64,000 nucleotides of DNA from Propionibacteriaceae bacterium. Its GTDB lineage: Bacteria; Actinomycetota; Actinomycetes; Propionibacteriales; Propionibacteriaceae. Position numbers and translations under genes: made by a program. The notes under the pieces were generated by a model. The model ran no database searches and was not told the DNA's origin. It was given only the letters and a program-made list of their open reading frames with translations. Of the stretch, positions 1-8,185 are shown in pieces. Position 1 is the stretch's first letter. The number at the start of each line of letters is the position of its first letter. Location: the NCBI GenBank assembly GCA_031262485.1, contig JAISHO010000042.1, positions 62,001 to 126,000 of the forward strand. The letters run 5' to 3'.

Positions 1-447
1 GAGGAAATTGGCGCACCACAAGACGAGGGCGAGTTTGGCGAACTCGGAGGGCTGGAAGGTGGCCCACGTCGGGCCCAGAGAGACCCAGTTGTAGTTGCCG
101 TTGACCGCGATCCCGATCCCGGGGACCCGGGTGGCGAGCGAGAGCAGGGCCGCCACCACGAGGGCCGGCCAGGCCGCCCAGCGCAGCAGGGGCAGAGGGA
201 CCCGGCTCATGACCCAGGCTCCGAGCGCCCCGAGGATGGCGAAAAGGATCTGCTTCTTGCCGTAGTAGTACGGGTCGCCGATCGAGACGGCGGCGTCGAC
301 GCTCGAGGCCGAGATCACCATCATGACCCCGAGGCAGACGATGACCCCGCCCGAGGCGACGACGAGATAGAAATCGGCCAAGGGGTGGTCGAGGACATTG
401 CGCGTCTGCGTCGCCGGGCGACGCGGCGGGGCGAGGGTTGCTGTCAC
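1..447 (-). CDS. ftsW: cell division/lipid II polymerase FtsW, N-terminal part
   Basis: This is the first 149 codons of a SEDS-family peptidoglycan glycosyltransferase that works with FtsI at the septum; the rest lies outside the window. Reading from the GTG at 447, I see a short basic cytoplasmic leader, hydrophobic segments at roughly residues 28-50, 68-82 and 88-105, and the SEDS hallmark [13 protein letters not shown] near residue 135. The GTG overlaps the murD stop by 4 nt (GTGA), so the two are translationally coupled. Position after murD in the dcw cluster and the QPSEF motif favour FtsW over RodA. Confidence 0.93.
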   Translation of the reverse strand, partial: MTATLAPPRRPATQTRNVLDHPLADFYLVVASGGVIVCLGVMMVISASSVDAAVSIGDPYYYGKKQILFAILGALGAWVMSRVPLPLLRWAAWPALVVAALLSLATRVPGIGIAVNGNYNWVSLGPTWATFQPSEFAKLALVLWCANFL

Positions 448-1955
448 GAGGCCGCTCCCCCGCTCGTCACCGTGGCGACGGCGGCGGCGAAGGCGTCGCC
501 CCGGGCGTCGTAACCGGTGAACATATCTTTTGAAGCGCAAGCGGGGGCGAGGAGGACGGTGTCGCCGGAGCGGGCGAGACGCGCGGCCTGGGCGACGACC
601 TCGTCCATCGCCGCCGGATCGGCCCGGTCGATGACGACGAGGGGGGTCTGGGGGGCACGGCGAGCGAAGGCGTCGGCGATGTCCTGGCGGTCGACGCCGA
701 AGAGGACGGCAGCGCGGATGCGATCGGCGAAACGCCCGACGAGCTCGTCGAAGGAGACGCCTTTGGCCTGACCGCCGGCGATCCAGACGACGGAGTCGAA
801 GCCAGCCAAAGCGGCTTCGGCGGCCGCCGGGTTCGTCGCCTTGGAATCATCGACCCAGCGCACGCCGTCGTGGACGGCGACCGTCTCGACCCGGTGGAGA
901 CCGAGGTGGAAGGAGCGCAATCCGTCGCGAACGGCGGTGGCCGCGACCCCGAAGGACCGTGCCAAGGCGGTGGCGGCGAGAGCGTCGGCGACGACCGCCG
1001 GGGAGGCCGAGGGCAAATCGGCGGTGGCGATGATCTCGAGGGCGGAGTCGCGCCGCTGAGGAATGAAGGCCCGGTCGACGATCATGCCGTCGACGACGCC
1101 GACCATCGAGACGGCGGGGATGGCCAGGGTGAAGCCAACGGCCCGGGCGCCCTCGACGACGTCGGCCTCGATGACCATCTGCTCGGTGCGGGGATCGGCG
1201 TCGTTGTAGACGCAGGTGTGGGTGACGCGGTGGTAGATCTCCGCCTTGTCCGCCGCGTAGGCCGACTCCGGATCGCGCGCCGGACGATCCGTCCACTGCT
1301 GGGAATCGGCGTACCACTCGAGGTGGTCGGGGGCGACATTGAGGACGGCGGCCGAGTGGAGCGAGAGGCTGTGAGCCCAGTGCAACTGGAAACTCGACAA
1401 CTCGACAGCGAAGACGTCGTAGGTCTCCTCGTCGAGGATGGCTTCGATGATGGGGCGACCGACATTGCCGACGGCGGCGACCTTGAGGTCGGCGGCCCGC
1501 AGGATCGACTCGAGCATGCCGACCGTCGTCGTCTTGCCGTTCGTCCCCGTCACCGCCAGCCAAGGGACGACCCGGTCGGGCTGCTGAAGGCGCCAGGCCA
1601 GTTCGACTTCGCCCCAGATCGGAACCTCGGCGGCGAGGGCCTGCTTCAGGAGGGAGGCCGAAGGCGGCCAGCCCGGCGAGGCGACGACGAGCCCGGCCTC
1701 CTCCGGCAGATGTTCGCTCGAACCCGGCCCGAGGCGGACTTCGGCGCCGAGCGTCGTGAGAATCGTGGCCTTCTCCCTGGCCGAGGGGGTGTCATGGTCG
1801 TCGACGACGATGACGCGCGCCCCCAACTCGATGAGGGCGTCGGCCGAGGCGTAGCCGGACAACCCGATCCCCGCCACGACGACGGTGGCCTCTGACCAGG
1901 GCGAGAGCCGGGTGGCTTCGTCCAGCCAGGAAATCTGCGAGCGCGTCGTCGTCAT
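444..1955 (-). CDS. murD: UDP-N-acetylmuramoyl-L-alanine--D-glutamate ligase
   Basis: MurD adds D-glutamate to UDP-MurNAc-L-alanine in the cytoplasm. The 503-residue product has an N-terminal Rossmann-like UDP-binding domain ([10 protein letters not shown] near residue 22), the Mur-ligase ATP loop GTNGKTTT near residue 138, the central ELSSFQL motif and the C-terminal [16 protein letters not shown] region. I start it at the ATG at 1955 because it overlaps the mraY stop by 4 nt (ATGA); the reading frame is open much further upstream, but only as an antisense shadow of mraY. It is slightly longer than typical MurD (about 450 residues). Confidence 0.96.
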   Translation of the reverse strand: MTTTRSQISWLDEATRLSPWSEATVVVAGIGLSGYASADALIELGARVIVVDDHDTPSAREKATILTTLGAEVRLGPGSSEHLPEEAGLVVASPGWPPSASLLKQALAAEVPIWGEVELAWRLQQPDRVVPWLAVTGTNGKTTTVGMLESILRAADLKVAAVGNVGRPIIEAILDEETYDVFAVELSSFQLHWAHSLSLHSAAVLNVAPDHLEWYADSQQWTDRPARDPESAYAADKAEIYHRVTHTCVYNDADPRTEQMVIEADVVEGARAVGFTLAIPAVSMVGVVDGMIVDRAFIPQRRDSALEIIATADLPSASPAVVADALAATALARSFGVAATAVRDGLRSFHLGLHRVETVAVHDGVRWVDDSKATNPAAAEAALAGFDSVVWIAGGQAKGVSFDELVGRFADRIRAAVLFGVDRQDIADAFARRAPQTPLVVIDRADPAAMDEVVAQAARLARSGDTVLLAPACASKDMFTGYDARGDAFAAAVATVTSGGAAS

Positions 1956-3025
1956 CCTTGTCCCACCACCCATTCGGCGTAGAAGAGACCGGCGCCGGCG
2001 AGGACGGCCACACCGGAGATGATCCAGAAGCGGATGACGACGGTGACCTCCTCCCACCCGATCATCTCGAAGTGGTGGTGGAGCGGGGCCATGCGCAGGA
2101 TGCGCCGACCGCCGGTCAGTTTGAAGAAGCCGACCTGGGCGATGACGGAGACCGATTCGAGCACGAAGACGAGCCCGATGACAGCCCCGAGCAGTTCGGT
2201 GCGGGTGAAGATCGTCATCGCGGCGACGGCCCCCCCGATGGCGAGCGATCCGGTGTCGCCGAGGAAGATCTTGGCCGGACGCGCGTTCCACCACAGGAAG
2301 CCGAAGAGGGCGCCTGCGAAGGCGACGGCGAGGACGGCGAGGTCGAGCGGATTGCGCACCTCGTAACACTTCGGCCCCGCCGTCGAGGCGGCGCCGCACC
2401 ACTGGTTGGCCTGCCAGATGTTGATGACGGCGTAGGCGATGAACACCATGACGGCCGAGCCGGTCAGAAGGCCGTCGAGTCCGTCGGTCAGGTTGGTGCC
2501 GTTGGAGAAAGCGGCGATGAGGAACATGATCCACAGCACCGCCACGATGAAAGGCAGGTGGAACATCGGCAGATCGCGCAGGAAGGAGATGAAATCCGAG
2601 GCCGGCGTGACGCCGCGGTCGTCGGGGAAATTGAGGGCGGCGATCGCGAAGGCGGCGCCCACAGTGATCTGAAGCGCCAACTTGGCTGGAGCCGTCAAGC
2701 CTAGTGAGCGGGCATTGGAGATCTTGAGCCAGTCGTCGATGAAGCCGACGGCGCCGAGCCCGACGGCGAGCCCGAGGACGAGCAATCCGGAGACGGAGAC
2801 GGGCGATTGAAAGATGAGGTGGGAAAGCCCGTAGGTGACGACGACGGCGAAGATGATGAAGACCCCGCCCATCGTCGGCGTCCCGCGTTTGACGTGGTGG
2901 GCGGTCGGGCCGTCGTCGCGGACGAACTGGCCGTACGACCGGCGCTTGAGGAAGTTGATCCAGAAACGGGTGCCGACGAAGGTGATGATGAGCGAGATCA
3001 ATCCGGCCGTCAGGATGAGAAGCAT
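1952..3025 (-). CDS. mraY: phospho-N-acetylmuramoyl-pentapeptide-transferase
   Basis: MraY is the polytopic membrane enzyme that transfers phospho-MurNAc-pentapeptide onto undecaprenyl phosphate, making lipid I. The 357-residue protein is almost entirely hydrophobic segments, about ten, and keeps the family signatures [21 protein letters not shown] and [11 protein letters not shown], which carry the catalytic Asp residues and the HHH motif. It overlaps murD by 4 nt. Upstream it is separated from ftsI by 184 nt; in most actinobacteria that space holds murE and murF, which are missing here. Confidence 0.96.
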   Translation of the reverse strand: MLLILTAGLISLIITFVGTRFWINFLKRRSYGQFVRDDGPTAHHVKRGTPTMGGVFIIFAVVVTYGLSHLIFQSPVSVSGLLVLGLAVGLGAVGFIDDWLKISNARSLGLTAPAKLALQITVGAAFAIAALNFPDDRGVTPASDFISFLRDLPMFHLPFIVAVLWIMFLIAAFSNGTNLTDGLDGLLTGSAVMVFIAYAVINIWQANQWCGAASTAGPKCYEVRNPLDLAVLAVAFAGALFGFLWWNARPAKIFLGDTGSLAIGGAVAAMTIFTRTELLGAVIGLVFVLESVSVIAQVGFFKLTGGRRILRMAPLHHHFEMIGWEEVTVVIRFWIISGVAVLAGAGLFYAEWVVGQG

Positions 3026-3209
3026 GGCCCGTCCTTCACGATCATGGGCGTGACGGTGCGACGCGGCGCCCTCGGGGCAGCGCCATTTCCGATCACACGG
3101 CGTGTGTCCGCCGCCAACCCTAGCCGACCGGAACCCTCCAGCCGTGGTCTACGGGCGATGTTCGCCGGGGAGCCCCCGGGACACACGATGACGACTCCTA
3201 CCATGACAA

Positions 3210-5093
3210 TCACCACTCGATTTCGTAACGCGGAGCGGCCGTCACCGAGGTGGGGATGCCGTAGCGCGGCAGGGCCACCCGCATGATGTCGGTGTAGACG
3301 GGGGCGGCCAGTTGGCTGCCGGTGACGTCGGGGTTCTCCTGAGAGGCCGATCCGAGGTCGAGGACGACATAGGTGAGCAGGCGCGGATCTTCGATCGGGG
3401 CCACGCCGATGAACGAGACGATGTATCCGTGGTAGCAAGCGCACCCGGAGTCGTAGCGTTCGGCGGTGCCGGATTTGGCCCCGGTGCGATAACCATCGAT
3501 CGTGAAGCCGTTGTATTGCGTCATCGCCTCCATCATCTGGCGCACCATCTCGGAAGTCTCGGGGCTGACGACTTGCCGGGTCTGAGGCGTCGACAATTCG
3601 ACGGGGGAACCGTCGGCCTGGGTGGCCTGTTTGACGATGTGGGGCTCGGTGTAGACGCCGCCGTTGACGATCGCCGCGACGGCCGCCGCCTCTTGGAGGG
3701 CCGTCACCGACACCCCTTGCCCGAACGCCACCCGGTCACGCAACCAATCGGTCATCTCATCGAGGTCCTTGACGTCCCCACTCTCCTCGTCGGGCAATTC
3801 GACACCGGTCGGTTGATTCAGCCCGAACCGTAAGAGGTAGTCACGGAAGGTTTCCTTCTCCATCTGGCGAGCCAGCAGGACGGTGCCGATGTTGGAGGAG
3901 CGGGCGACGATGCCGTTGACCGTCAGATTGATGTCTCCGTGACCAATGGCGTCGTAGATCCGGTAACCGCCGGAATCGACGTAGGCGGGGACGCTCACTT
4001 TGGTCTGAGGAGTGATGATGCCCTGGTCGGCCAGGGCGGCCATGGTGAGGATCTTTTGGACGGAACCTGGTTCGTAGTTGACCGAGATCGTCCGGTTGCC
4101 GAGATAGTCGTCATCGCGCCGGTTGTCCGGATCGAAGGTCGGGTAGTTCGCCATCGCGAGGATCTCGCCGGTCTTGACGTCGAGGGTGATGGCCATCCCG
4201 GACTCCGCTTGATTCTCAGCGACAGCCCTAGCCAGACGCTGGTTGACCATGAATTGGAGATCGGAGTCGAGGGTGAGCTGGTAGGAGACGCCTTCGACGG
4301 GTTCCTTGACGACGGTGGTGCCGGTCGGGATCCGCCCGTGCGGGGTGGTCTGATAGATCTCGGCGCCATCGACGCCGGCCAGGCTGGTGTTGAGCGAAGC
4401 TTCCAGGCCACCGGCGCCTGACCAGGGATTTTTACCGATCTGGGCGAGGTAGTCGTCGTAGTTCATATAACCGACGACGTTGGCCGCCAAGGAGCCCGTC
4501 GGGTAGACCCGCACCGGCGCCTGCTGGGAGTAGAGCCCGGTGTAGCCGAGCGCGTCGAGGCGTTCGACGACTCTGAGGTAGTCGTAACTCGGGATCTCCG
4601 TCGCTAAAACCCCGTAGCGGCGGGCTTCGCCCTCGTCGGTGAGGAAGTCGGAGAGGACGTCGTAGTACTCGGCGAAGGTGTCGCCGGGCACGTCGAGGAA
4701 GGCGAGGAGGGTGCCGGCGATGACGCCGGGGGCGGCCATGGCCTGGAGGCGGTCGTTGAGCGTCATCGCCTCGTCGAGCATCCCGTTCGTGGAGACGATC
4801 GTCTGATCGGTGATGACGTTGACGGCCGGTTCACTGGCAGCCAGAACGTTGTTATCCCGGTCGGTGATCGTGCCGCGATTGGCCGAGATCGGCACGGGGT
4901 CGGTCGTCAAGCTGTTCTCGGCGCTGAGCGCCGACTCGTCGAGGTCGAGGCCCTGGTAGTAGAAGGCCCGCCCGACGAGGACGAGGGCGAGCAAGCTGAA
5001 GAACAGGCCGACGCCCATGAGGCGCCCGCGCGGCTCCCCGACCTTGACATGGGCCCATTTCGGCACGGCATGACGCCGCATGGCCGTGGTCAC
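3210..5093 (-). CDS. ftsI: division-specific penicillin-binding protein, FtsI/PBP3-type transpeptidase
   Basis: This class B PBP cross-links septal peptidoglycan. Its 627 residues show a basic N terminus, one membrane anchor at about residues 28-44, a PBP dimerisation domain, then the transpeptidase domain with SxxK as SVQK (Ser344-Lys347), SSN at 399-401 and KSGT at 540-543. The SVQK form differs from the more common STFK. The GTG start at 5093 overlaps the stop of the upstream ftsL-like gene by 4 nt. Two cysteines just after KSGT (GCACYHG, about 550-553) are uncommon and could form a disulfide outside the membrane. Confidence 0.95.
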   Translation of the reverse strand: MTTAMRRHAVPKWAHVKVGEPRGRLMGVGLFFSLLALVLVGRAFYYQGLDLDESALSAENSLTTDPVPISANRGTITDRDNNVLAASEPAVNVITDQTIVSTNGMLDEAMTLNDRLQAMAAPGVIAGTLLAFLDVPGDTFAEYYDVLSDFLTDEGEARRYGVLATEIPSYDYLRVVERLDALGYTGLYSQQAPVRVYPTGSLAANVVGYMNYDDYLAQIGKNPWSGAGGLEASLNTSLAGVDGAEIYQTTPHGRIPTGTTVVKEPVEGVSYQLTLDSDLQFMVNQRLARAVAENQAESGMAITLDVKTGEILAMANYPTFDPDNRRDDDYLGNRTISVNYEPGSVQKILTMAALADQGIITPQTKVSVPAYVDSGGYRIYDAIGHGDINLTVNGIVARSSNIGTVLLARQMEKETFRDYLLRFGLNQPTGVELPDEESGDVKDLDEMTDWLRDRVAFGQGVSVTALQEAAAVAAIVNGGVYTEPHIVKQATQADGSPVELSTPQTRQVVSPETSEMVRQMMEAMTQYNGFTIDGYRTGAKSGTAERYDSGCACYHGYIVSFIGVAPIEDPRLLTYVVLDLGSASQENPDVTGSQLAAPVYTDIMRVALPRYGIPTSVTAAPRYEIEW

Positions 5094-5536
5094 TGACCGG
5101 CTCCCGCTGCCGGGACCACCCCGGACATCACTGGCATCTCCGTTCCGGTGACCGGATGGTTGACGCCCCGGATCTCACCGCTGGGGATGACGACGTAGGT
5201 GGCATACGGGTTGGCCACCATGCCGAGACGCCCCGCCTCGGCGGCCAACGAGGGCGCCGCCGAACGTTGCTCCAATTCGGCGTTTAACAGCGCTTCTTGT
5301 TGGTAGAGGGCGGTCGAACGGCCCTCCAACTCCTCAAGGGCGAGACTCTGCTCCATGATCGTCGTCTGGAGGAGAAGATGGCCGACCATGCCGATGGCGA
5401 GCAGGCCGAGCACGAGCAAAGCAAAAGGACCATTGGCCAAATGGCGGCCCGGCGCGTCCGCGACGGCGATGAGCCGGGGACGACGACGTTCGGGCGCTGC
5501 TCGGACGAGGACGTCCTCAGAAGCCAACGCGCTCAT
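5090..5536 (-). CDS. FtsL-like septum protein
   Basis: A 148-residue bitopic protein between rsmH and ftsI, the usual site of ftsL. It has a basic cytoplasmic tail, one transmembrane helix (about residues 37-57) and a short extracytoplasmic heptad-like coiled coil (LALEELEGRSTALYQQEALL region) as in divisome FtsL proteins, followed by a Pro/Gly-rich end. I prefer the ATG at 5536, preceded by a strong AGAAGGAG site, over an upstream ATG at 5614 that would overlap rsmH by 35 nt. FtsL sequences diverge strongly, so the assignment leans on topology and position. Confidence 0.8.
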   Translation of the reverse strand: MSALASEDVLVRAAPERRRPRLIAVADAPGRHLANGPFALLVLGLLAIGMVGHLLLQTTIMEQSLALEELEGRSTALYQQEALLNAELEQRSAAPSLAAEAGRLGMVANPYATYVVIPSGEIRGVNHPVTGTEMPVMSGVVPAAGAGQ

Positions 5537-5579
5537 TTTTCCTTCTCCTTCTCTCCATCTCACCTTGCCATGGGCGAGT

Positions 5580-6554
5580 TCATTGGCCGCGGACCGCGCC
5601 CGGTGATTCCTCATGTCGTTCGACGGCCCGCACTCGGACCGAGGCGGAACGGGGGTTGGCGGCCACCTCCGCCTCGTCGGCCTGCTCGGCTCCGCGGGTC
5701 AGCCAGTGGAAACGAGCTCGGCGGTGGTCGGGGACGACCGCCAGACCGTGCGGGACAGCATCGCTCGTGGCCGCCGTCAAAACCTTTTTGACTAGGCGAT
5801 CTTCACCGGAGTGATAGCTCATGACGACGAGTCGGCCGCCCGGCGCGATGAGATCGAGAGCCTGCGGCAAGGCGCGCACGAGGGCGCCGCGTTCGTCGTT
5901 GACCTCCATCCGGAGGGCTTGGAAGGTCCGCTTGGCCGGGTGACCGCCGGTGCGCGCGGCCGCCACGGGGATGGCGGCGGTGACGATCTCGACCAACTGC
6001 GCGGAGGTGGCGATGGGGGTCTTGGCCCGGGCGGCGACGATGGCGGCGGCGATCCGGGCGGCGAAGCGCTCGTCGCCGTACTGGCGCAGGACCCGGATCA
6101 ACTCGCCCTGGTCGTAGGTCGCGACGACGTCGGCCGCCGTCATACCACCCGCTTGAGGCGACATCCGCATGTCGAGAGGAGCGTCATGGGAATAGGAGAA
6201 GCCCCGGGCCGGGTCGTCGATCTGAAGCGAACTGAGGCCGAGGTCGAAGAGGACGCCACGGACGGGGCCCCACCCCGTCTCGGCGACGGCCTCGGCCAGG
6301 TGGTCGTAGACCGTCTCGATGAAGCGGACCCGTTCGGCGAAGGGTGCCAAGCGGGTTCGGGCGAGATCGAGGGCGGCGGCGTCCCGGTCGAGCCCGATGA
6401 GCCGGGCCCCAGGACAAGCTTCGAGGAGGGCCCGGGCGTGCCCGCCCAAGCCGAGGGTGGCGTCGACGACGACCGCGCCGGGGACGTCGAGGGCGGGGGC
6501 CATCAACGCGATGATCCGGTCGAGAAGGACGGGGATGTGCACCGGATCCGTCAT
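5580..6554 (-). CDS. rsmH: 16S rRNA (cytosine1402-N4)-methyltransferase
   Basis: RsmH (MraW) methylates C1402 of 16S rRNA using S-adenosylmethionine. The 324-residue product shows HIPVLLDR at the start, the SAM-binding stretch DATLGLGGHARALLEA, the acidic LIGLDRD loop, DLGLSSLQIDD, and late motifs with KRTFQALRMEVNDE. Start chosen at ATG 6554, which has a G-rich ribosome-binding site about 8 nt upstream; a GTG three codons earlier is possible. It follows mraZ after 176 nt, a slightly large gap in which I see no gene. Confidence 0.95.
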   Translation of the reverse strand: MTDPVHIPVLLDRIIALMAPALDVPGAVVVDATLGLGGHARALLEACPGARLIGLDRDAAALDLARTRLAPFAERVRFIETVYDHLAEAVAETGWGPVRGVLFDLGLSSLQIDDPARGFSYSHDAPLDMRMSPQAGGMTAADVVATYDQGELIRVLRQYGDERFAARIAAAIVAARAKTPIATSAQLVEIVTAAIPVAAARTGGHPAKRTFQALRMEVNDERGALVRALPQALDLIAPGGRLVVMSYHSGEDRLVKKVLTAATSDAVPHGLAVVPDHRRARFHWLTRGAEQADEAEVAANPRSASVRVRAVERHEESPGAVRGQ

Positions 6555-6730
6555 CGGCCCCACCCCCTCGTGCTTCCGTGGCGCCGGGTTCCGGTCGGTT
6601 GCCCGAAAGCCGCCTGCTGGCGGGGAAAACCCTCAGGAGGCGAGGCAACGGACCAGAGCCGGGCGCCACGGAGGGAAAGGCCGTGGAGCGGGGTTCGGGC
6701 AGAAAGAGAGGCCATGGCGATCGCGACCTC

Positions 6731-7171
6731 TCATCCTTGGGCGGCGACAGGGACGATGTCCCCGTCGAAGTCGGCGAATTTGGCGTCGAGCTCAGCCGCA
6801 TAGGCGTCCCAGGTCTCGGGGTTCCAGACCTCGAGGCGGTTGCCGGCGCCGATGACGACGACGTCTTTGTCCAAGCCAGCCCAGGTCCGCTGAGTCGGAG
6901 TGAGAGTGACGCGCCCTTGCTTGTCCGGCGTCGCGTCCTCGGCCCGGTACTGGGCCCAGCGCTGGTATTCACGCACCTCGCGCCTCGTCGAGGGGGCCGC
7001 GTTGATCGGATCCATCATGGCGTCGAGCACGTCACGGGCGTAGATCGCCAGACAGCGCTCCTGTTCGCACACGACCGTCACCTCGGCGGTCAGTTCGAGG
7101 CGATACTTCGCCGGCAGCGTCAAGCGATATTTCTCATCGAGCCGGGGCGTCCAGGTCCCGCGCATGCTCAT
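6731..7171 (-). CDS. mraZ: transcriptional regulator MraZ
   Basis: MraZ is a small DNA-binding protein with two SpoVT/AbrB-like swapped-hairpin domains that controls the dcw operon from its own promoter. The 146-residue product shows both copies of the core signature, DEKYRLTLPAKYR near residue 13 and PDKQGRVTLTPTQR near residue 83. The ATG at 7171 has GGAGGTG nine nucleotides upstream. It is the first gene of the operon and four MraZ-type repeats lie just upstream, so autoregulation is likely. Confidence 0.95.
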   Translation of the reverse strand: MSMRGTWTPRLDEKYRLTLPAKYRLELTAEVTVVCEQERCLAIYARDVLDAMMDPINAAPSTRREVREYQRWAQYRAEDATPDKQGRVTLTPTQRTWAGLDKDVVVIGAGNRLEVWNPETWDAYAAELDAKFADFDGDIVPVAAQG

Positions 7172-7211
7172 GAGCGGCACCTCCCCTCCGGTGATCATGA
7201 CGATTGTCAGG

Positions 7212-7257
7212 GACTATACCCCAGTTTGCTCCACTTTTCCCCACTTTCGCCCCCTTT
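7212..7257 (-). promoter_or_regulatory. MraZ operator (four 10-bp repeats) with dcw promoter -10 box
   Basis: On the minus strand four head-to-tail 10-mers occupy 7257-7218 with exact 10-bp spacing: AAAGGGGGCG, AAAGTGGGGA, AAAGTGGAGC and AAACTGGGGT. Known MraZ boxes are three or four such G-rich repeats (TGGG-type or AAAGTG-type) spaced one helical turn. The last repeat abuts a -10 box TATAGT at 7217-7212, so bound MraZ would cover the -35 region. Transcription would start about 30-35 nt before the mraZ ATG. Confidence 0.85.
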
Positions 7258-7387
7258 GAGGGTCGATCCTCCCCCCTGCCCCCTCAGACCCCTCCGGGAC
7301 AGGCGCGTCCCCGGCTCGACTCCCCGGCGCGACGAGGCTTCTCCCCACCCCAAGGCGCCATCGCCCACGAGACCGGAGACGACAAAG

Positions 7388-7419
7388 GGCGAGGCCGCCC
7401 CTCACGGAGCGGCCTCGCC
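7388..7419 (-). terminator. hairpin terminator downstream of the DUF3040 gene
   Basis: A perfect 11-bp stem GGCGAGGCCGC pairs with its complement across a 10-nt loop, then CTTTGT follows on the minus strand. It lies between the DUF3040 stop codon and the mraZ promoter, which insulates the dcw operon from read-through. Confidence 0.7.
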
Positions 7420-7448
7420 TGAAAACTGTTATGCCGTTATGCGGTGTG

Positions 7449-7823
7449 CTATCGATTGCCTTCTTGGCGATCTCGCCAGCGACGCTCAAGGGTTTCCATG
7501 ATCGTCGCGCTGGCCGGTTGCCGCGGGGCGGAACCGGGACCTGAGGCCGGCCGCTTCATCGGCGACGACCAGGTCGCCAGGAGGAATGTGACGGCGGCCA
7601 GCATGACGGCGAAACCTCCGACACTGATATACCAGCGCGTCATCATGCCGACGACGAGAAGAATGAGGCCGCACACCACACCGGTGACGGCGATCGCGAC
7701 ACGTTTTGTCGACACAGGACTGGCCTGTTTCGTCGATAATTTTTCAACAAAAGACGGATCATCGGCCATCAATGATTTTTCAAGTTCATCGAGCAACCGC
7801 TGTTCGGCTTCTGACAGAGCCAT
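7449..7823 (-). CDS. DUF3040 family membrane protein
   Basis: A 124-residue protein of the actinobacterial DUF3040 family. The family hallmark is seen at the N terminus (MALSEAEQRLLDELEKSL, followed by DDPSF), then two adjacent transmembrane helices at about residues 43-60 and 67-84, and a basic Pro-rich tail. Genes of this family very often sit next to mraZ, as here. Function is unknown. Start at ATG 7823 has a GGGAGG site 6 nt upstream. Confidence 0.85.
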   Translation of the reverse strand: MALSEAEQRLLDELEKSLMADDPSFVEKLSTKQASPVSTKRVAIAVTGVVCGLILLVVGMMTRWYISVGGFAVMLAAVTFLLATWSSPMKRPASGPGSAPRQPASATIMETLERRWRDRQEGNR

Positions 7824-8185
7824 CTGCGCCTCCCTGCTCCGGGATCATCCGTCTGATCATCTCCATTTTAAGTCCTTCGCCGGTCTTTCGCACCCCGGAC
7901 GATCCCCCCGCTCCAGGATCCGGCGACGACTGGCATCAGCATGCCACAGCAGAACAACCTTTCCCGACCTCCCTCTCTTTCTGTTCACCGTCCCTTCACT
8001 CCCCCACCCGAACCCCTTTCACCCGACCTTCACCGACGCCGACGAACGGCTTGAGCGGAACGACTCGCAGCGTAAGAATCGATCTCCCCACCATCCCCCA
8101 CCCGGGCGTCCCCGGGGATGGTTGAGCGCCACTTCTGGGAAGTCGGAGTACACTTATTCGTCGCTGTTAACGATGAGGGGGACTC
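7824..8185. other. intergenic region between divergent DUF3040 and helicase genes
   Basis: This 362-bp divergent spacer holds the promoters for both neighbours. It is C-rich on the plus strand without a convincing reading frame. A possible -10 hexamer TACACT lies at 8149-8154, about 32 nt before the helicase start, but I find no well spaced -35 partner. Nothing else is recognised. Confidence 0.4.

Noticed and set aside
870..1895. 341-codon plus-strand open frame opposite murD
   Set aside because: High-GC antisense shadow with Gly/Asp/Arg-rich composition, no start signal and no domain.
1956..2534. Upstream in-frame extension of murD giving a 696-residue protein
   Set aside because: It is antisense or frame-shadow sequence of mraY, Arg-rich and without similarity to Mur ligases; the ATGA overlap at 1952-1955 gives a normal start.
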